Under the pieces are notes generated by a model. That model saw only the letters and a program-made list of their open reading frames with translations, ran no database searches and had not been told where the DNA came from. Positions 25,374 through 37,800 of a stretch of DNA of 64,000 bases are shown here, one piece after another (the stretch's first letter is position 1; every line of letters starts with the position of its first letter). The stretch spans positions 1,280,142-1,344,141 of the forward strand of contig NW_019091390.1 of NCBI RefSeq assembly GCF_001949145.1, written 5' to 3'. The stretch comes from Acanthaster planci. Taxonomy: Eukaryota; Echinodermata; Asteroidea; Valvatida; Acanthasteridae. The position numbers and the translations under genes are program-made.

Positions 25374-25617
25374 GGGGAATTCCAGAAATTGAGGTTCCAA
25401 AAGTGTAACATTTTTGTGTCCTTGTTACATCTGACCTTTGTTATTTGACATGGAAATATCACCGGAATCAATTTCAAACTATTACTATTTTTTTGGGCTG
25501 GTAATTTGCATTAATTCATCACTCTTGTAAATTAGAAAATGTGTTCTGAACTTATAAAATTGTATGTAAAATGTAACAGGGACATGAAAAAAAAGTTCCT
25601 AATTTCTGGAATTACCC
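25374..25617. mobile_element. TIR element family T2, copy 2
   Basis: Starts ggggaattccagaaattgagg and ends with cctaatttctggaattaccc, whose reverse complement begins gggtaattccagaaattagg: inverted ends of about 20 bases with few mismatches. A subterminal ccttgttacat / atgtaacaggg pair is also inverted. Flanks are tta and att; the duplication is unclear. The fragment near 8385-8400 (ccagaaattgaggg) may be a solo end. Confidence 0.6.
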
Positions 25618-25985
25618 ATTAATAAAACCCTTACGACGTTGATGGGTTCTTCTGTACTAGGCATATCGGTTGCCGGAGTTCGCTGGCGAGTAGCAGTTGG
25701 ATAGTTATTTTTACTCACAAAGCCGAGTTGTTCAGGTATGCCTTCTTTGAGCCAACTCATAAATGTGGAGCCTTTGATTCACAGGAGTCGCTTATGTTTT
25801 TTGGGGGGGAGGGTTGAAAACTACTTTTGAATATTCATGTCAGTAGGCTTTCTCATGCATAATCTCAAGTGGCCGATTTCACACAATAGCCAAAAATGCT
25901 AGGGTTGGAAAGAGGAAAGGTACTGATGTTGGATCGTTTGCTGTCAAGACATGCTTTGTAGCTGCTGGTCATAAGCCAAGCCTTT

Positions 25986-26159
25986 GGTGTTGGCAGAGTA
26001 GTAACGAGTCACTAATCTTTGTGACTCGAGTTGAGTCATTGTAATGCAGTGGCTCGAGTCATTTGCTTGCAATGACCCGTTGAGTCATTTACCTGTCAGG
26101 AGTTGAATCGACTAACTAAAAACTGACTCAAGTCGAGTCATTACAACTCTGGGCATTGG
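25986..26159. mobile_element. Short hAT-type MITE with degraded 8-bp target duplication
   Basis: The element is 25994-26151 (158 bp), from cagagtagtaacgagtca to gactcgag-type repeats ending attacaactctg; the ends are inverted copies of CAGAGT(A/T)GTAA. The flanking octamers are ggtgttgg (25986-25993) and ggcattgg (26152-26159), 6 of 8 identical. The interior is almost entirely gactcgag / gagtcatt motifs in both orientations. No coding capacity. Confidence 0.7.
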
Positions 26160-27295
26160 TCACCTCCTTTTAGAAACTTGGGTGTACTCTGTCTTAAAAA
26201 CAACAAATTCTTCATTTCTTTTCGGACATGACCACATCCTTGTGGTTATTAAATTGTTTCTGATATTTTGCAGAATTGAAATTTGAGCAATCACTGTAGG
26301 TTATCTCTGTTCAGAGTTTCAAATAACTGCTCTATGAAGTAATATATCTGTGACTGGAAACTGCCGTTTGCTTTTTTTCACATGCCAACTTCCAAGCCCT
26401 GCAGGTGTGACTTCCCAGTAATTTAACAAGGCTACAGCTCCTATGAGTGGACATTGGACTGTCACATAGGAAGGGTTTTGAAGCTGGTATGAGCCAGTTC
26501 AGTATCTCATAGATACAAGGTCTTTCGAGAATAAAGCATATGTGCGAGTCGGCATCTGGCTGTGCTGATAAGATGAATTATCACATACAGTCAACCAAAA
26601 CGCTTCACCAGTAACCAGATCTGAAACATGTTCATGGTTCTGGAAAACTTCTTGTGATTTCAGCACCAGATTGAGAAAGGAAAAAAAGAGTTACACACAG
26701 AGGATTGGTTCAGGTTTTGTGTATTAAAAACGAATCATGGATGTTTCACATTTGTGCAACGGAAAGAATAATTTCACTCGGTGACAGGACAGTCCATCTC
26801 ATGGAATTAGTCTTACTGTTGTACTTGATATTTGTTTTGTAATAGGATATAACAAATGTATTTGAGCACCAGTGTATAACAAAAGTTGACTTAGTAACAC
26901 CATAAGATGTAACAAATATGTATGGGGGTTAAGTTATATTCTCACCATGTAACTGTAAAGATGTAAATAAATTTTACACATTTGTAAGCACAATATCATT
27001 TGCAATCATTGATATTTGATGCTTCCTTGACATAGCTCAAGAAAACTGAGTTCCCGGACATTTTTGTCCGAAATTTGGCTTCTGCGTTTAAGAAATTGGT
27101 TGGGCGTTAATGTAGTTTGGTCAGTCTGAATTTTGCTTTTTATTGAAAGGTGTCTTAACATGTGAACATGATGTAATTTACAGTTTTTTTTAGATGCCCT
27201 TCAGCTTTTGGTAAATTCAGACCAATTTATGAGGCTTCTTGTGCCTTTATGTTGCAGAACAATCAGACGAACCAATCTTTAAATACTATTTTTTT

Positions 27296-27301
27296 TTTAT
27301 T
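27296..27301 (-). terminator. Candidate poly(A) signal of UHRF1
   Basis: TTTATT on the plus strand, i.e. AATAAA on the minus strand, about 1.57 kb after the UHRF1 stop. Motif only. Confidence 0.3.
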
Positions 27302-28873
27302 ACTTGTCCTCAATACATTGTTGGGTTTGGGGAACATATAACTAAATGTAACCAACTCGAAAAAAAATAAAATGTCTGCATCTCCAAACAATTATGTGAC
27401 AAATTCATGTTAAGATCACCAACACATTAACTGCAGACCTGAACAAGAAGTGTATTTAATTTTAACTAAATTCAATGGCAGTGAGCGAAGGAGCCAAGCT
27501 GATTAATGCACAGGTGGTTTACTGTTTATATCGAGATGAAATACCCTCAAGACCCTTCACTTTCACTGCAACGGTAAACCACGGGTCAAACAGCAGGATC
27601 TAAATACTGTCAAGAGCAAAAACCTTCCTTCTGAATACGTTACACAACGCGGCCCATGTTGGCTTTGAAATCCTGGATGAATCTGGTGACTCTTTTCAAA
27701 ACTGAACTGCATCGTAAGAAGCACTTGCAGGCGACAAATACTGGCTGACCTTTGTGGCTCTCGTTCGTTACTTAAAAAGAAAGCTGCCGTGTTGGTTTCA
27801 ACTGTGGCCCATGAAATAAAAACAGACACACAGCATCTTCTGCAAGAAAGATAGTGGTTTAAGATTTGGCATTAATACAGTCTCCAACTTTTCCATCCCT
27901 TTTGTATCTGCTTGACACTGGCTCTTAAAGACTGACAGGCTCACTACAAGGCTGAAACATTAAGGCACCTTACAATAAAAATTGTCGACTGAGTAAATTT
28001 TTTCAGCAGAAATATTTACAAAAAAGTCGTTTCAATTAGTGTCAAATATAAAAAAATGTTAAAACAATCACCACATTCATTTATATTCTGCAATTTTATA
28101 ATATCCTCAGAGGTCACATTTTTTAATCAGAAAAATGAGGTAAGATAAAACCAGTAAACAGTTAAATAATGCTCAATATAGCGTAACTGGAAATGAATTC
28201 TATCAAAAGCTAAACAGAACATTACAAAGTCATTACTACTATATATCCAACTATCTATTTCATAGAACTTTTAAAACAGAGACTTTCCACATGAGTGCTA
28301 ACAAGTTACATGTACTTTGCATAGATGACTCAAATATTTAGTTGAATTTAATACCCAATGATGTGGCAGCTGTGATGCCGTTGTCCATGTGACACCATCC
28401 ATTTTTTTCACGTGGGCTGCAAGTCAGCGCTATGTTACGATTAACATAACAAATACATGCAGTTGAATCCCTTGCCGAACAGATCTGTCATTTTACAACC
28501 AAAAATATGCCAGATTTTCAAGATTAACCTAGTAAACCGTCGGCGGACACGGCAAATAATTTCTGGTGTTGACTGATCCACATCAACTTGTCATTAAGCA
28601 GGATATTCCCTGCAAGAGAACAGCATCCAGTTTGATGACTGATGAATGTAAGAACCACAGCCGTACAGTCGTTCACCAATGAGACAAGAATACACAGTTA
28701 GTGTTGTTTTTCTTTAAATTGTGCGCGCTTTAAAAACTACTCCTCATAGCATGCCCTTTCAGTAACAAATGCAGATATACAATGCACAAGCTGTAACATG
28801 GCCTTCATAGCAAGCTATGTAAACAAAAAATGAAGAACAAAAAGAAAAAAAGAAACAAACTAGTGTTGGCCTC

Positions 28874-31800
28874 CTAACGTCCTGCCTCGTATCCTGGGAA
28901 GAGCTCCTTAAGGATGGTCTGCAGCTGTTTATTGTAGGACATGCTGTAGCCTTTGCCGAGGTCATAGCGACAGTAGGGGCATTGGTACACGCTGGCCTTG
29001 AACGACCGCTGGAGGCAGGACTGAAATCAAAGCAAAAATTAACACATCTGGTCTCTGATGCAGAAATCGGTAGGACAATCTCACATGAAATTAGCAGCAG
29101 GAGGGCAGAATGACAGTTAATTTGTAGTAAAAAGGACGTGAATTCCAAACAAGCAGAGATGCACGTGAACGGAATATGAGACATAAAACAGAAGTCTTGG
29201 TGATTTTTAAAGTTCCAATTTTCAGATTTGTTTATTTCACTTCTGATGTAGTTGTTATGTTTGCATCTGCAGCATGATCCAGTGTTAATATCGACTCTCC
29301 CCCTCCAAAAAATCCTCTTAACTTGATCTCTTTTCAAACCAAACCCCCATTCCTGAACTGAAACAAACAAATTTCTCAAACCTTGCATATGTTGTGCTGA
29401 CAAGGCATAGTGACTGGTTGATACGCCACCTCCTGGCAACAGATGCAAGTAAAGGCTTCCTCAACAGCACTCAAGAAGGTCTGCCGACATATCAGCCCAG
29501 TGGGAAAACTCAGAGCCAATTCCAAAATGACAATTTTGCCGAAATGCTTACATTTTAAATGCAATTGTAAACTCACCAGGAAGTAACCATATTTATCATG
29601 TTCACTTTTAGAGACCCGTTTGCAATGACACATACTGTTTGTCTTCAAACAAAGTGTTTTCTATTCACTCAGTCACGTTAGTGTTGCCAAAAAATTACAC
29701 CATAGAAATGGCGTTGTTTGAAAGACTCATGTGAGTTTTTGGCCGACAGTTTAAACCACTTTGTACATTTAAAAACAAAACAAAAAACCCAGTTTTGTGA
29801 GATCATCATTTTGATTGACCTTTGCCCTTTTGCCGCTGAGTGACTTGACTGCTATTATTAGATGCAAAGCGACCGTGCCTTTTACTGATGTGAACACTGT
29901 GTGAACGTTCCAAGACGCTTCCCAACATCTTGCACGTTTGGTTTTCCCCTACCTTGCCCGTCTTGATCTCCTGGGCAATCTCATCCCACACCTTCTTGTT
30001 GACCCCGTCCTCTTTGATCAGCTTCTTGATTTCCGGAGGTATCACCACCTTGGTCTTCTTGGGACTTGATGCGGGCATGTCATCCCCAGATTCTGCAGTG
30101 GGAGAGGCAGAAAAGTGGAAAAGCCCATGCAAGATTTCTTACCTGTGTATTTCACCGATGTCAACTCGCTCAACTAAGAACCATGTAAACTGAAGATCTT
30201 GGAGAACCTTGTCAGATGATTAAATTCAGCTTCAGGTTCAAAACAAATCAAAGGCATCATCCCTGACTGGACCTGCTGCTTGAACCAAGGCTATATTCAG
30301 GGCATATTATGGTAAAGTCCAAATCTAAATAGAGACTCGTCTTTTTAACAACGAGCAATTAATTGTTCTTTTCTAATTAGAACACAAAGGTTTTCTTTAA
30401 CTCGAACCATGCTTTATCCAACAATGTTACATACGATTAAAAATGCATCTAGTTGGTTGGGTTCAATTAATTTTAAAATCAACTTTTAATTAATGTTATG
30501 CAACCAAACAGACCTTCAAAACAAACACAATTTACACATACAAAACTAAGCCAGAATTTGACACTGATGTTTTGCTCACAGATCTTAGCAGGCTCACTGA
30601 TATGCTGCTAATTTTGAGACAAAAGCAGGCTTCTCACCGTCTCTTTTCCTCTTGCGGCCTTTGCCCTTGCTCTGTCGTTTCTTCTTGCCTCCGTCTTCCT
30701 CACTGTCCTCGGACTCTTTGCCCCCATTGGCTTCCTTCTCCTTGGCAGCCATGGCCTCCAGGTACCCCTCCGGATACTGCCAGGACAGAGACGGCCAAAT
30801 GTCATGTGAGGACTCGTCACAGGCAAAGATGAATAGTGAAGGAATCATGCAATATCCCACAGCATGCAATTTCATTTCTTCGCATGCAAAAAATGAGGGC
30901 ATGAACTCTATTCAGAGCTGAAACCGACAATATATCCCCCAGCTTGCAAATTTCTCATGGACTTTGTCTTGGAATGGAACAAGATGCAGTTTGCTCCAGC
31001 TGTTGAAATAAGCAGGCGCTAGAGCTAACTCATCTCATCGCAGTCAAAATATCAGCACTGTCAATTTGCAAATAAAAAGAGCACATTTTTGACTTTGCGA
31101 ATTTTGCCACAAATCCTGTGAAAACCAGCTTTTATGTGTGGGCTCCACGTGACACTGTTAAAGAAGTGAATAATCTTGGGACTTCTCCTTCAACTGAAAT
31201 CAGTAAACTCTATTGCTGGCTAGTGCATTTCAGAGGTCAGCATTCTTGGATATTTGTAAGTTGGAAAAGTTCCCACTTCAACTTTGGCAAACAGGTGTGA
31301 AACATTACATCTTCGTCAAACTTTCTGATGGCTGAAAGATCACTCACACACTATCCTCAACAGGTTACTGCGTGTGTGTATCAAACAGTGCTTAATCTCA
31401 GTAGCAAATGGAAATCTATTAACAATAAACACTACAGCAAATAGACGTTGGAGTCAGTTTGGTAAAGTAGTTCTTTCCACCTATGCAGTCCAAGTTCAAA
31501 TCCAGCTTGGTCCACATGTGGATTGGGTTTTCAGTCCCTACCCGAGTCTGTGGGTTTTCCCGAAACATTTATCCAGGGTTTTCTTCCCACCTCTCAAACT
31601 GAACATTTCTCCATTGTCTTCTTCACTCATTATCATCCTGTAATTGGCGCTAAATGTGTTGCTGGGTGAACAAATATAAATGAGGACATTGTGAACGACT
31701 AAAAACCTTGATGCTTCAAAAACTTCTGACACTCGGGTAGATACCGTTTGACTTTGGAGTCAATAGGTTAACATAACTACCAATGAACTCATTCAGGTCA

Positions 31801-34800
31801 CACGACCAGACAGCCTCACCTCCATTTTGAGAGCGAGCTCCTTAATTCTCTTGATTCCTTCCTTGGACCACGGCATGGGCTGTGGGTCATCCCGACGCAG
31901 GAGGTATCTCCAAACCAAGAAACCGCTTCTCCCCTTCTCTGGCCAGAACTTGACGACCTACGCAAGAGGTTTCCAAGATATCAGTCAAAAATGTTATCCA
32001 TTGATTAATACAGTCAATATGGGCATTTCACAATAGTGCGCCACCAAGAGTTTGCAACGCATTGGCCAATCACCATGTGCAAAATCGGTCGATCCAATGC
32101 ATGTTTGGAAAGGGTTGACAGATTTTGCGCTCTGTGATTGGTCAACATGTTGCAAACTCTTGGAGGCACACTACTGTGAATTGCCCGTATTACTGCTTAC
32201 CCTCAAGGATTTTAAAACAGGTACACTAGCTGTGACGCACAAAAATGCTGCAATCTGTTTCGATCACACTGTCATTATAAATACACTTTTTGTAGCTGTC
32301 CACAATACAACTCGTCTTTGTTCAAATGTATGAAAGCATTTTGCAATGGTGTGGACAATTTATAAGGATTACATTTTAGTTATTTTTTTCACAATGCTTT
32401 GTGCAACAGTTTTGTTTCACATGTTCTTGTGAGACCTGTGTGCTAAATTTGTGTTGATGTCCGTAAATTTAATGAGAAGATCTCACAAAAATTTTTTTTG
32501 CCGTCAGTCCATTTCTTAAGACTGCAACTCCCCATATCTTATCTTAAACAGAAAAACAGAGGTAAGACGCCAATCATCTTTAATGTTGATGTTGGTTCAT
32601 TACTAAAACGTAAGGAAAACAACCTCCTAAATACTCGCATTTTAACAAATATCCCCAAATACCTGAGGTAATATTATTCGAAACTTTACACTAAACCTCA
32701 GATCATGAATCAAATCATATTTTGCTAATGATCAAAATCATCTCGTCTAATCATGTACAAGTAAACCCAAGGAAGTCACAGCCCCAACTGATCCATCTGA
32801 TCACACCACCTACCTTATACAGGCCATCGTAGCGATTGCCTTCTTCTGGTGCGTACTTGGAGTGCTTGCGTCCTTTGGAGTTTCGGACGACCCTGACTGG
32901 CTTTCCTGCCCGCCAATCCTTGGCTTCGTTGCCATTCTTGGTATCCAACGTTGCATTACAGTTGCGAGCAAGAGCCCTAGATGAGATAACCAATTCAAAC
33001 AAGCAGATTCAAACAAATGAATTTGATAATATTTTTGTACCGGTCACAATACCCAATTTATCCTGCAACTCCTCACTGCATTAAGCCAGATTAATATCCT
33101 CCTTTCTTTAAGAGCACGTAGTTGTGGGTAAGAGATTGGGCAAGATTCTTCAAAGCGGTGTGATTGGCTTGGAATCCCTATCTTTTTGAGGGAGGGACCC
33201 CAGCTTCACGTTAACCGATTGCTTCATCTTCCAACACACTATCTGAGGCTGAACGTAACTGGACCAGGGATCCACAATTCTGTTGGACTCATCTCGTGGA
33301 ATATTCCTGTACCTACATGTAATTCAGCCTACTGTGAAAATGAAAACATGAAGGAATGTGGACTTGACTTGCATGTTCATCTTGGTAAGCTTCTGATCCA
33401 TAGACTGCTCTGCTGTGCGCTTGTTACCGGACAAATCTCGGCCGCCGCTACCAGTGTAGAGAAACTCAAATCCTCTATCCTGTGTGTGGATCAATGCAAC
33501 ATATAAAATTATACTGGTTTTTTCTTCACAAATGGTACACTTGGACTGGCATGTTCTACTTTCTTGGTCCCGGCTGCAGTTGATCCAACCTGTCACTGAG
33601 CCTGTTGGGGGACTTAAATGTTTGTATCTCAAATTCACCCCCATATCAAAAATTCAGAACAATCTATCCCTTGTTTTATTTTCCCTTTCAAGCATCCAGC
33701 TAGAACAACGGATAACTATTCTGTTGTTCCAATCAACAGGATTTGACCTCCAGTTACCTCCATCTTCACCGGCACACAAAGACTTGGAAACAGTGTGTTC
33801 CTATTGGGAATGTAACCAGTCTCACTGGGAAAATGAAGAGTTTACTAAAGAAGTTTTCCGTTTGACAAAGGAACTTTCTGACTTCCAAGACTTTCCCTTT
33901 AGTAGCATTCTAATGCATGAAAGCTACTTGTTCAGAAGAACCCATTTTGTACAAAGGCTCAAGACTTGATCTGATTGGTAAACTTTTGCAAAATGCTAGG
34001 TGAACACACCTCGTCATCCTCGTAACCGCCAGCCAACACGATGGAATAGGCTCCTTCGTCCTCTCTGCCGTGGATTCCTGCCACATGAGGGCGATGTACA
34101 CCAGCCTCACTGACCTGTACACATAAACAAAACGATGCCTTTGTCCCTGGCTTCCATGAAACTCATTTGGCTTTCTACCACACGGTTTGAAGTGCAGGGG
34201 TCAACATGGGTACACATACTGTCATTAAAAAAAGGTGATAGTGGGACATCATCAATCCATTTTTCATGACGATGCCACAAAAAACAGCTTGATGCTTTGA
34301 AACATTCTAGAACTACAAAAGCTCTATAAAACATGAACAATTCAGTTATGTATGCACCAAAATGTCACAGATTGAACGCCACCTTCATGGAATGACCCAC
34401 ATGTCACCCAGGCAGTAACCCAAAGATGCAATCTGATTTAAATCCCATAATGGGGTGCGTTGGTGCGGTTACTCCTGTCAACATGAATAGGATGCGTGCA
34501 GGAGAGTACTCCTCCTCAGGTGCAGGAGAGTACTCCTTCGTCAGAGAGAGTATACTCTTGCTGACCCACGAGTCATACTCCAGCAGTTCGAGTGCTCGGG
34601 AGTATACTCATGTTAACACAAGTAACTTGCTTGAACGCACCCTTACTGTCTCGTTTTCGAGCCCCTATAAAATCAAAATGAAATGTATCTGCACTCACTT
34701 GTGATGCGCTTGATTGAAGATGTTTCAACTGAGGATTTTTATCTAACAACGTTTTGTATTGACAAAAGGAGGCTTAAACATAACATTTTGGTTTTTACAG

Positions 34801-37800
34801 TGAAATTATTTCGTCACACTCGACACTTATGGTCTGGTAATGTGTCTGAATTTTTCGTACATTTCCCCATCTAACTTCAGACTGTACGAGGTGAGATGCC
34901 CAATCACTCAAAATAGTACCTTACCTGAACACGGAACTTCCAGGACTGGCCAACATGGATACCGGGAATCTCTCCAAAGTGATTGGGCGGAACTATCGTG
35001 CAGACCTTGGTGCGTCCCTGGCAGGCCATTCCCTAAATCAAATGAAACATCCCTCTGGACTATTCAAATATGCAGTATTCTTAAACTTGGGATGAAATTT
35101 TCCTTACAGCATTTTCCGGAATTAAAAGAAAAAAAAGTCGCAAAGGCAAACAGGTTGAAGACCCTTTTGTTCATAATAGCTGACGTCTAGGTTGGGGCCG
35201 GGCAAATGTAACGCGAGTCACGATCTGCAAAGACGGGGAATGATAGCAAGTTTAATAAGTTTCCTCGTATTTAAAGAGACCGAGGGTGATGTATTCCTCA
35301 GGATTATGGGAGCAGGTGTGGGTGTATTAGACACTAAATTTTCAACTGTCTGAAGAGGTTACATTTGCCAGTATTCAAAAATATAAACAAGGTGTAAGAA
35401 TTGTAACCATCAAAGGCATGTGAGGGGTATCAAAGTTATATTTACCTTGGTTTGACAAAATGGTTAATTGGCTTATAAAAACAAGTGGATTAATTTACAA
35501 ATGCATATATTATCAATAGCTCTATTCTCATGACGTTTAGCAAAGCTCAGTTCAAAGCATCCAGTTAGCCGACTTTAGATAGAACCATTCAATATCACAA
35601 AAGAGACCACCTACATGAGGCTACCGACAAACCTTTGATTTGGTAACCCTCCATCTTCAAACCTTCAAAGTCTTACAAATATCCAACTTTGACTGGCTGG
35701 TTATGCTCACCTTTCCCCAGTCTCGTTTGCAATCATTCACTGCCGACGCCATCTTGGCCTTCTTCTTGCTGTGCTTCAGCTTCTCGCCAGCCATAACGAC
35801 TTGGGATGCGTCATTCTTGCACAGTGGGCAATACCTGCAAAGTACACACGGGAAATCCGCCAACATCTGCAGCATGCATCGCATGTTGATAGCACAATTT
35901 TTTCACATTTCATCCATTTCACCGGGCTGGCAATAGGGACGATTCACATTACAGTGCGCCACCAAGAGGTTGCAAAGGAGAGGCCATTTTTATAGTTTAA
36001 GGTCATCCAAAGCATGGCCGCCTCGCCGCGACTTGCATTTGAGTGTATGCCAGTAGACGACTTGGGAAAATTTTGTGCAATTAACAAGAAGAAGGGATTC
36101 TTTAAATTCCCTAACGAACAAACATTGGGAATAACTCAAGTTCACCATGCGCAAGCAAAGAATTTCTTGATTATTTCCCACAAGGCACTGCAAAAAATGG
36201 CCTTTCCGTAGCAACCTCTTGGTGGCTCACTCTACTGTGCATCATCCACATTAACTTTGACTCTTTTAGGTATACAATGGAATGTCGCTATAGGGTACAC
36301 TGCTAAAACGAATATTTTGTGCTGATCCCATCGTGTTTGTTGTAGTGAGATTCCACTGCACCAGACTAAGAACCTGAGGGCAATGTCCGGCCAAATGGTC
36401 CTATGAAAAAAAAAAAAACCAAAGCAAAAATAACAGCAAAAACTGACCATTCTTCAACATCGGGTATTTCTGTCAATGGCGGATCCAGGCACCCCAGATG
36501 GTACGCCATGTCACACTCATCACACATGAGCTGTCTGTCTGGGTCGTCCTTACCGCCGCACACGTGGCAGGCACAGTGTTTGCATTTGCGCCGTGGGTTG
36601 TCTTTGCAGTAGGCACATTCTGCCTTGTTTGACCCTGTAGCAGAACATCGGAATGAGAAATTGCCGGAGAAGACACCGAACTTGAAAAAGTGATTTGTGA
36701 AAAAGGTTTGACGTATTAAAAAAGAATTTTAAGCTCCACAAAGTATTCATTGCGCCATGCCACGGCCACTGCTTGTTTCCACAAAATATATCAAAGAATT
36801 CCATTCCATTTGTCCTACTTTTCATGGGTGAGTTTTCTCCGTTGAGTAATGCCGGATCACAGGTCACCTCTCCAGGTTTCTCAATCTTGAAGATTTCATC
36901 CGTTAATCGGATGCGGCAGTCCTTCAGTACATCGGCCTCTATCCCCAGTCTGACATTACCGATCAGCTCTTTGTACGTTCTCGTCGTTTTCTGCCATGAG
37001 ATTAATAAATTGACCGTAGCAACCATTTTTGCTTATTTAACCAGGGTAAAGCCCTATCAGTTATGTGATATTCTCCCTGGGGGCCTTCGGTGAGCAGACG
37101 ATAAAGAAGTTTCAAATTTGTTTAGACTTTGGAGGAAAACTCAGGACAAGTGTTCCAAGAAAACTCAAAGAATCAAGTGGAGGCAGAAAACCTAATCCAT
37201 TTGTTGGCCTCGTAGGGATTGGAACCTGGAACGCAGAGGTGGGGGGGATGAGCAAAGTACCAACTCCCCCTTACTCCCCTAGTGTGTGTCCCGATCCACA
37301 ACAAAGTTGTTGAAAGTCAGATAACTGGTAAATACTGCTACTTAAATGTTCACAGATGCAATTTTTTTTTTTTTTACCTTGCTAGTGACCTCAACGTCAT
37401 ACCAGAATCCTCTCTCCTTTGGTTCATCAGGATTGTAGTTGACCATGACGACATCCTGAATTCTGACGTCATCAAAGCTGATCATGGTGCGGGCGCGGGG
37501 CCGGAGGTACTTACTGGGCAACTCCAACACCCCTTGGTCCTCGTACCTGGGGGAGGGGGCGTGACCACAGAGACAACATTCTACAAACATCATTCACACC
37601 AACGTCCAGGTTAGTAGTGCTGGGCATTTACATGTATGAACTACGTACTTTCCGGCTCATTGATAACGACAACTGCGGGCAGGGCAACGTAAATGCACTT
37701 GTTTCTACATGTACGGTGTAGGATGCATACCATCAGTTTTCATCTGAATGTGCAAACAAGGGTAGTGCTATTCAACTGTCCAACTATCCATTTGATCACT

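Larger units (their letters stand above)
23535..28873. other. Tail-to-tail spacer: 3' UTRs of ANKRD13C and UHRF1
   Basis: ANKRD13C (+) and UHRF1 (-) end towards each other across 5.3 kb with no coding exon in between. Plus-strand AATAAA signals occur at 24502-24507 and 26530-26535; a minus-strand AATAAA lies at 27296-27301. Three DNA-transposon relics are embedded (23680-23948, 25374-25617, 25994-26151). The T1 copy starts only about 145 bases after the ANKRD13C stop, so it is probably transcribed in its 3' UTR. Confidence 0.6.
35835..36447 (-). other. UHRF1 intron 6, filled by two TIR elements
   Basis: Between exons 7 and 6 about two thirds of the intron is transposon-like: 35941-36246 (T3-related ends) directly followed by 36275-36358 (pogo-like). 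A short open frame at 36014-36211 lies inside the first element and has no recognised domain. Confidence 0.55.

Noticed and set aside
28759-29448. Longest minus-strand open frame here (229 codons)
   Set aside because: It runs out of frame through UHRF1 exon 16 and the intron before it; the true frame there gives the conserved RING end and stop at 28874.
33484-33969. 161-codon plus-strand open frame
   Set aside because: Opposite strand of a UHRF1 intron and of exon 10; no domain, no splice context.
36014-36211. 66-codon frame ([13 protein letters not shown]...) as a THAP-type DNA-binding domain
   Set aside because: The C2CH zinc pattern of a THAP domain is not present, and it lies inside a short TIR element.
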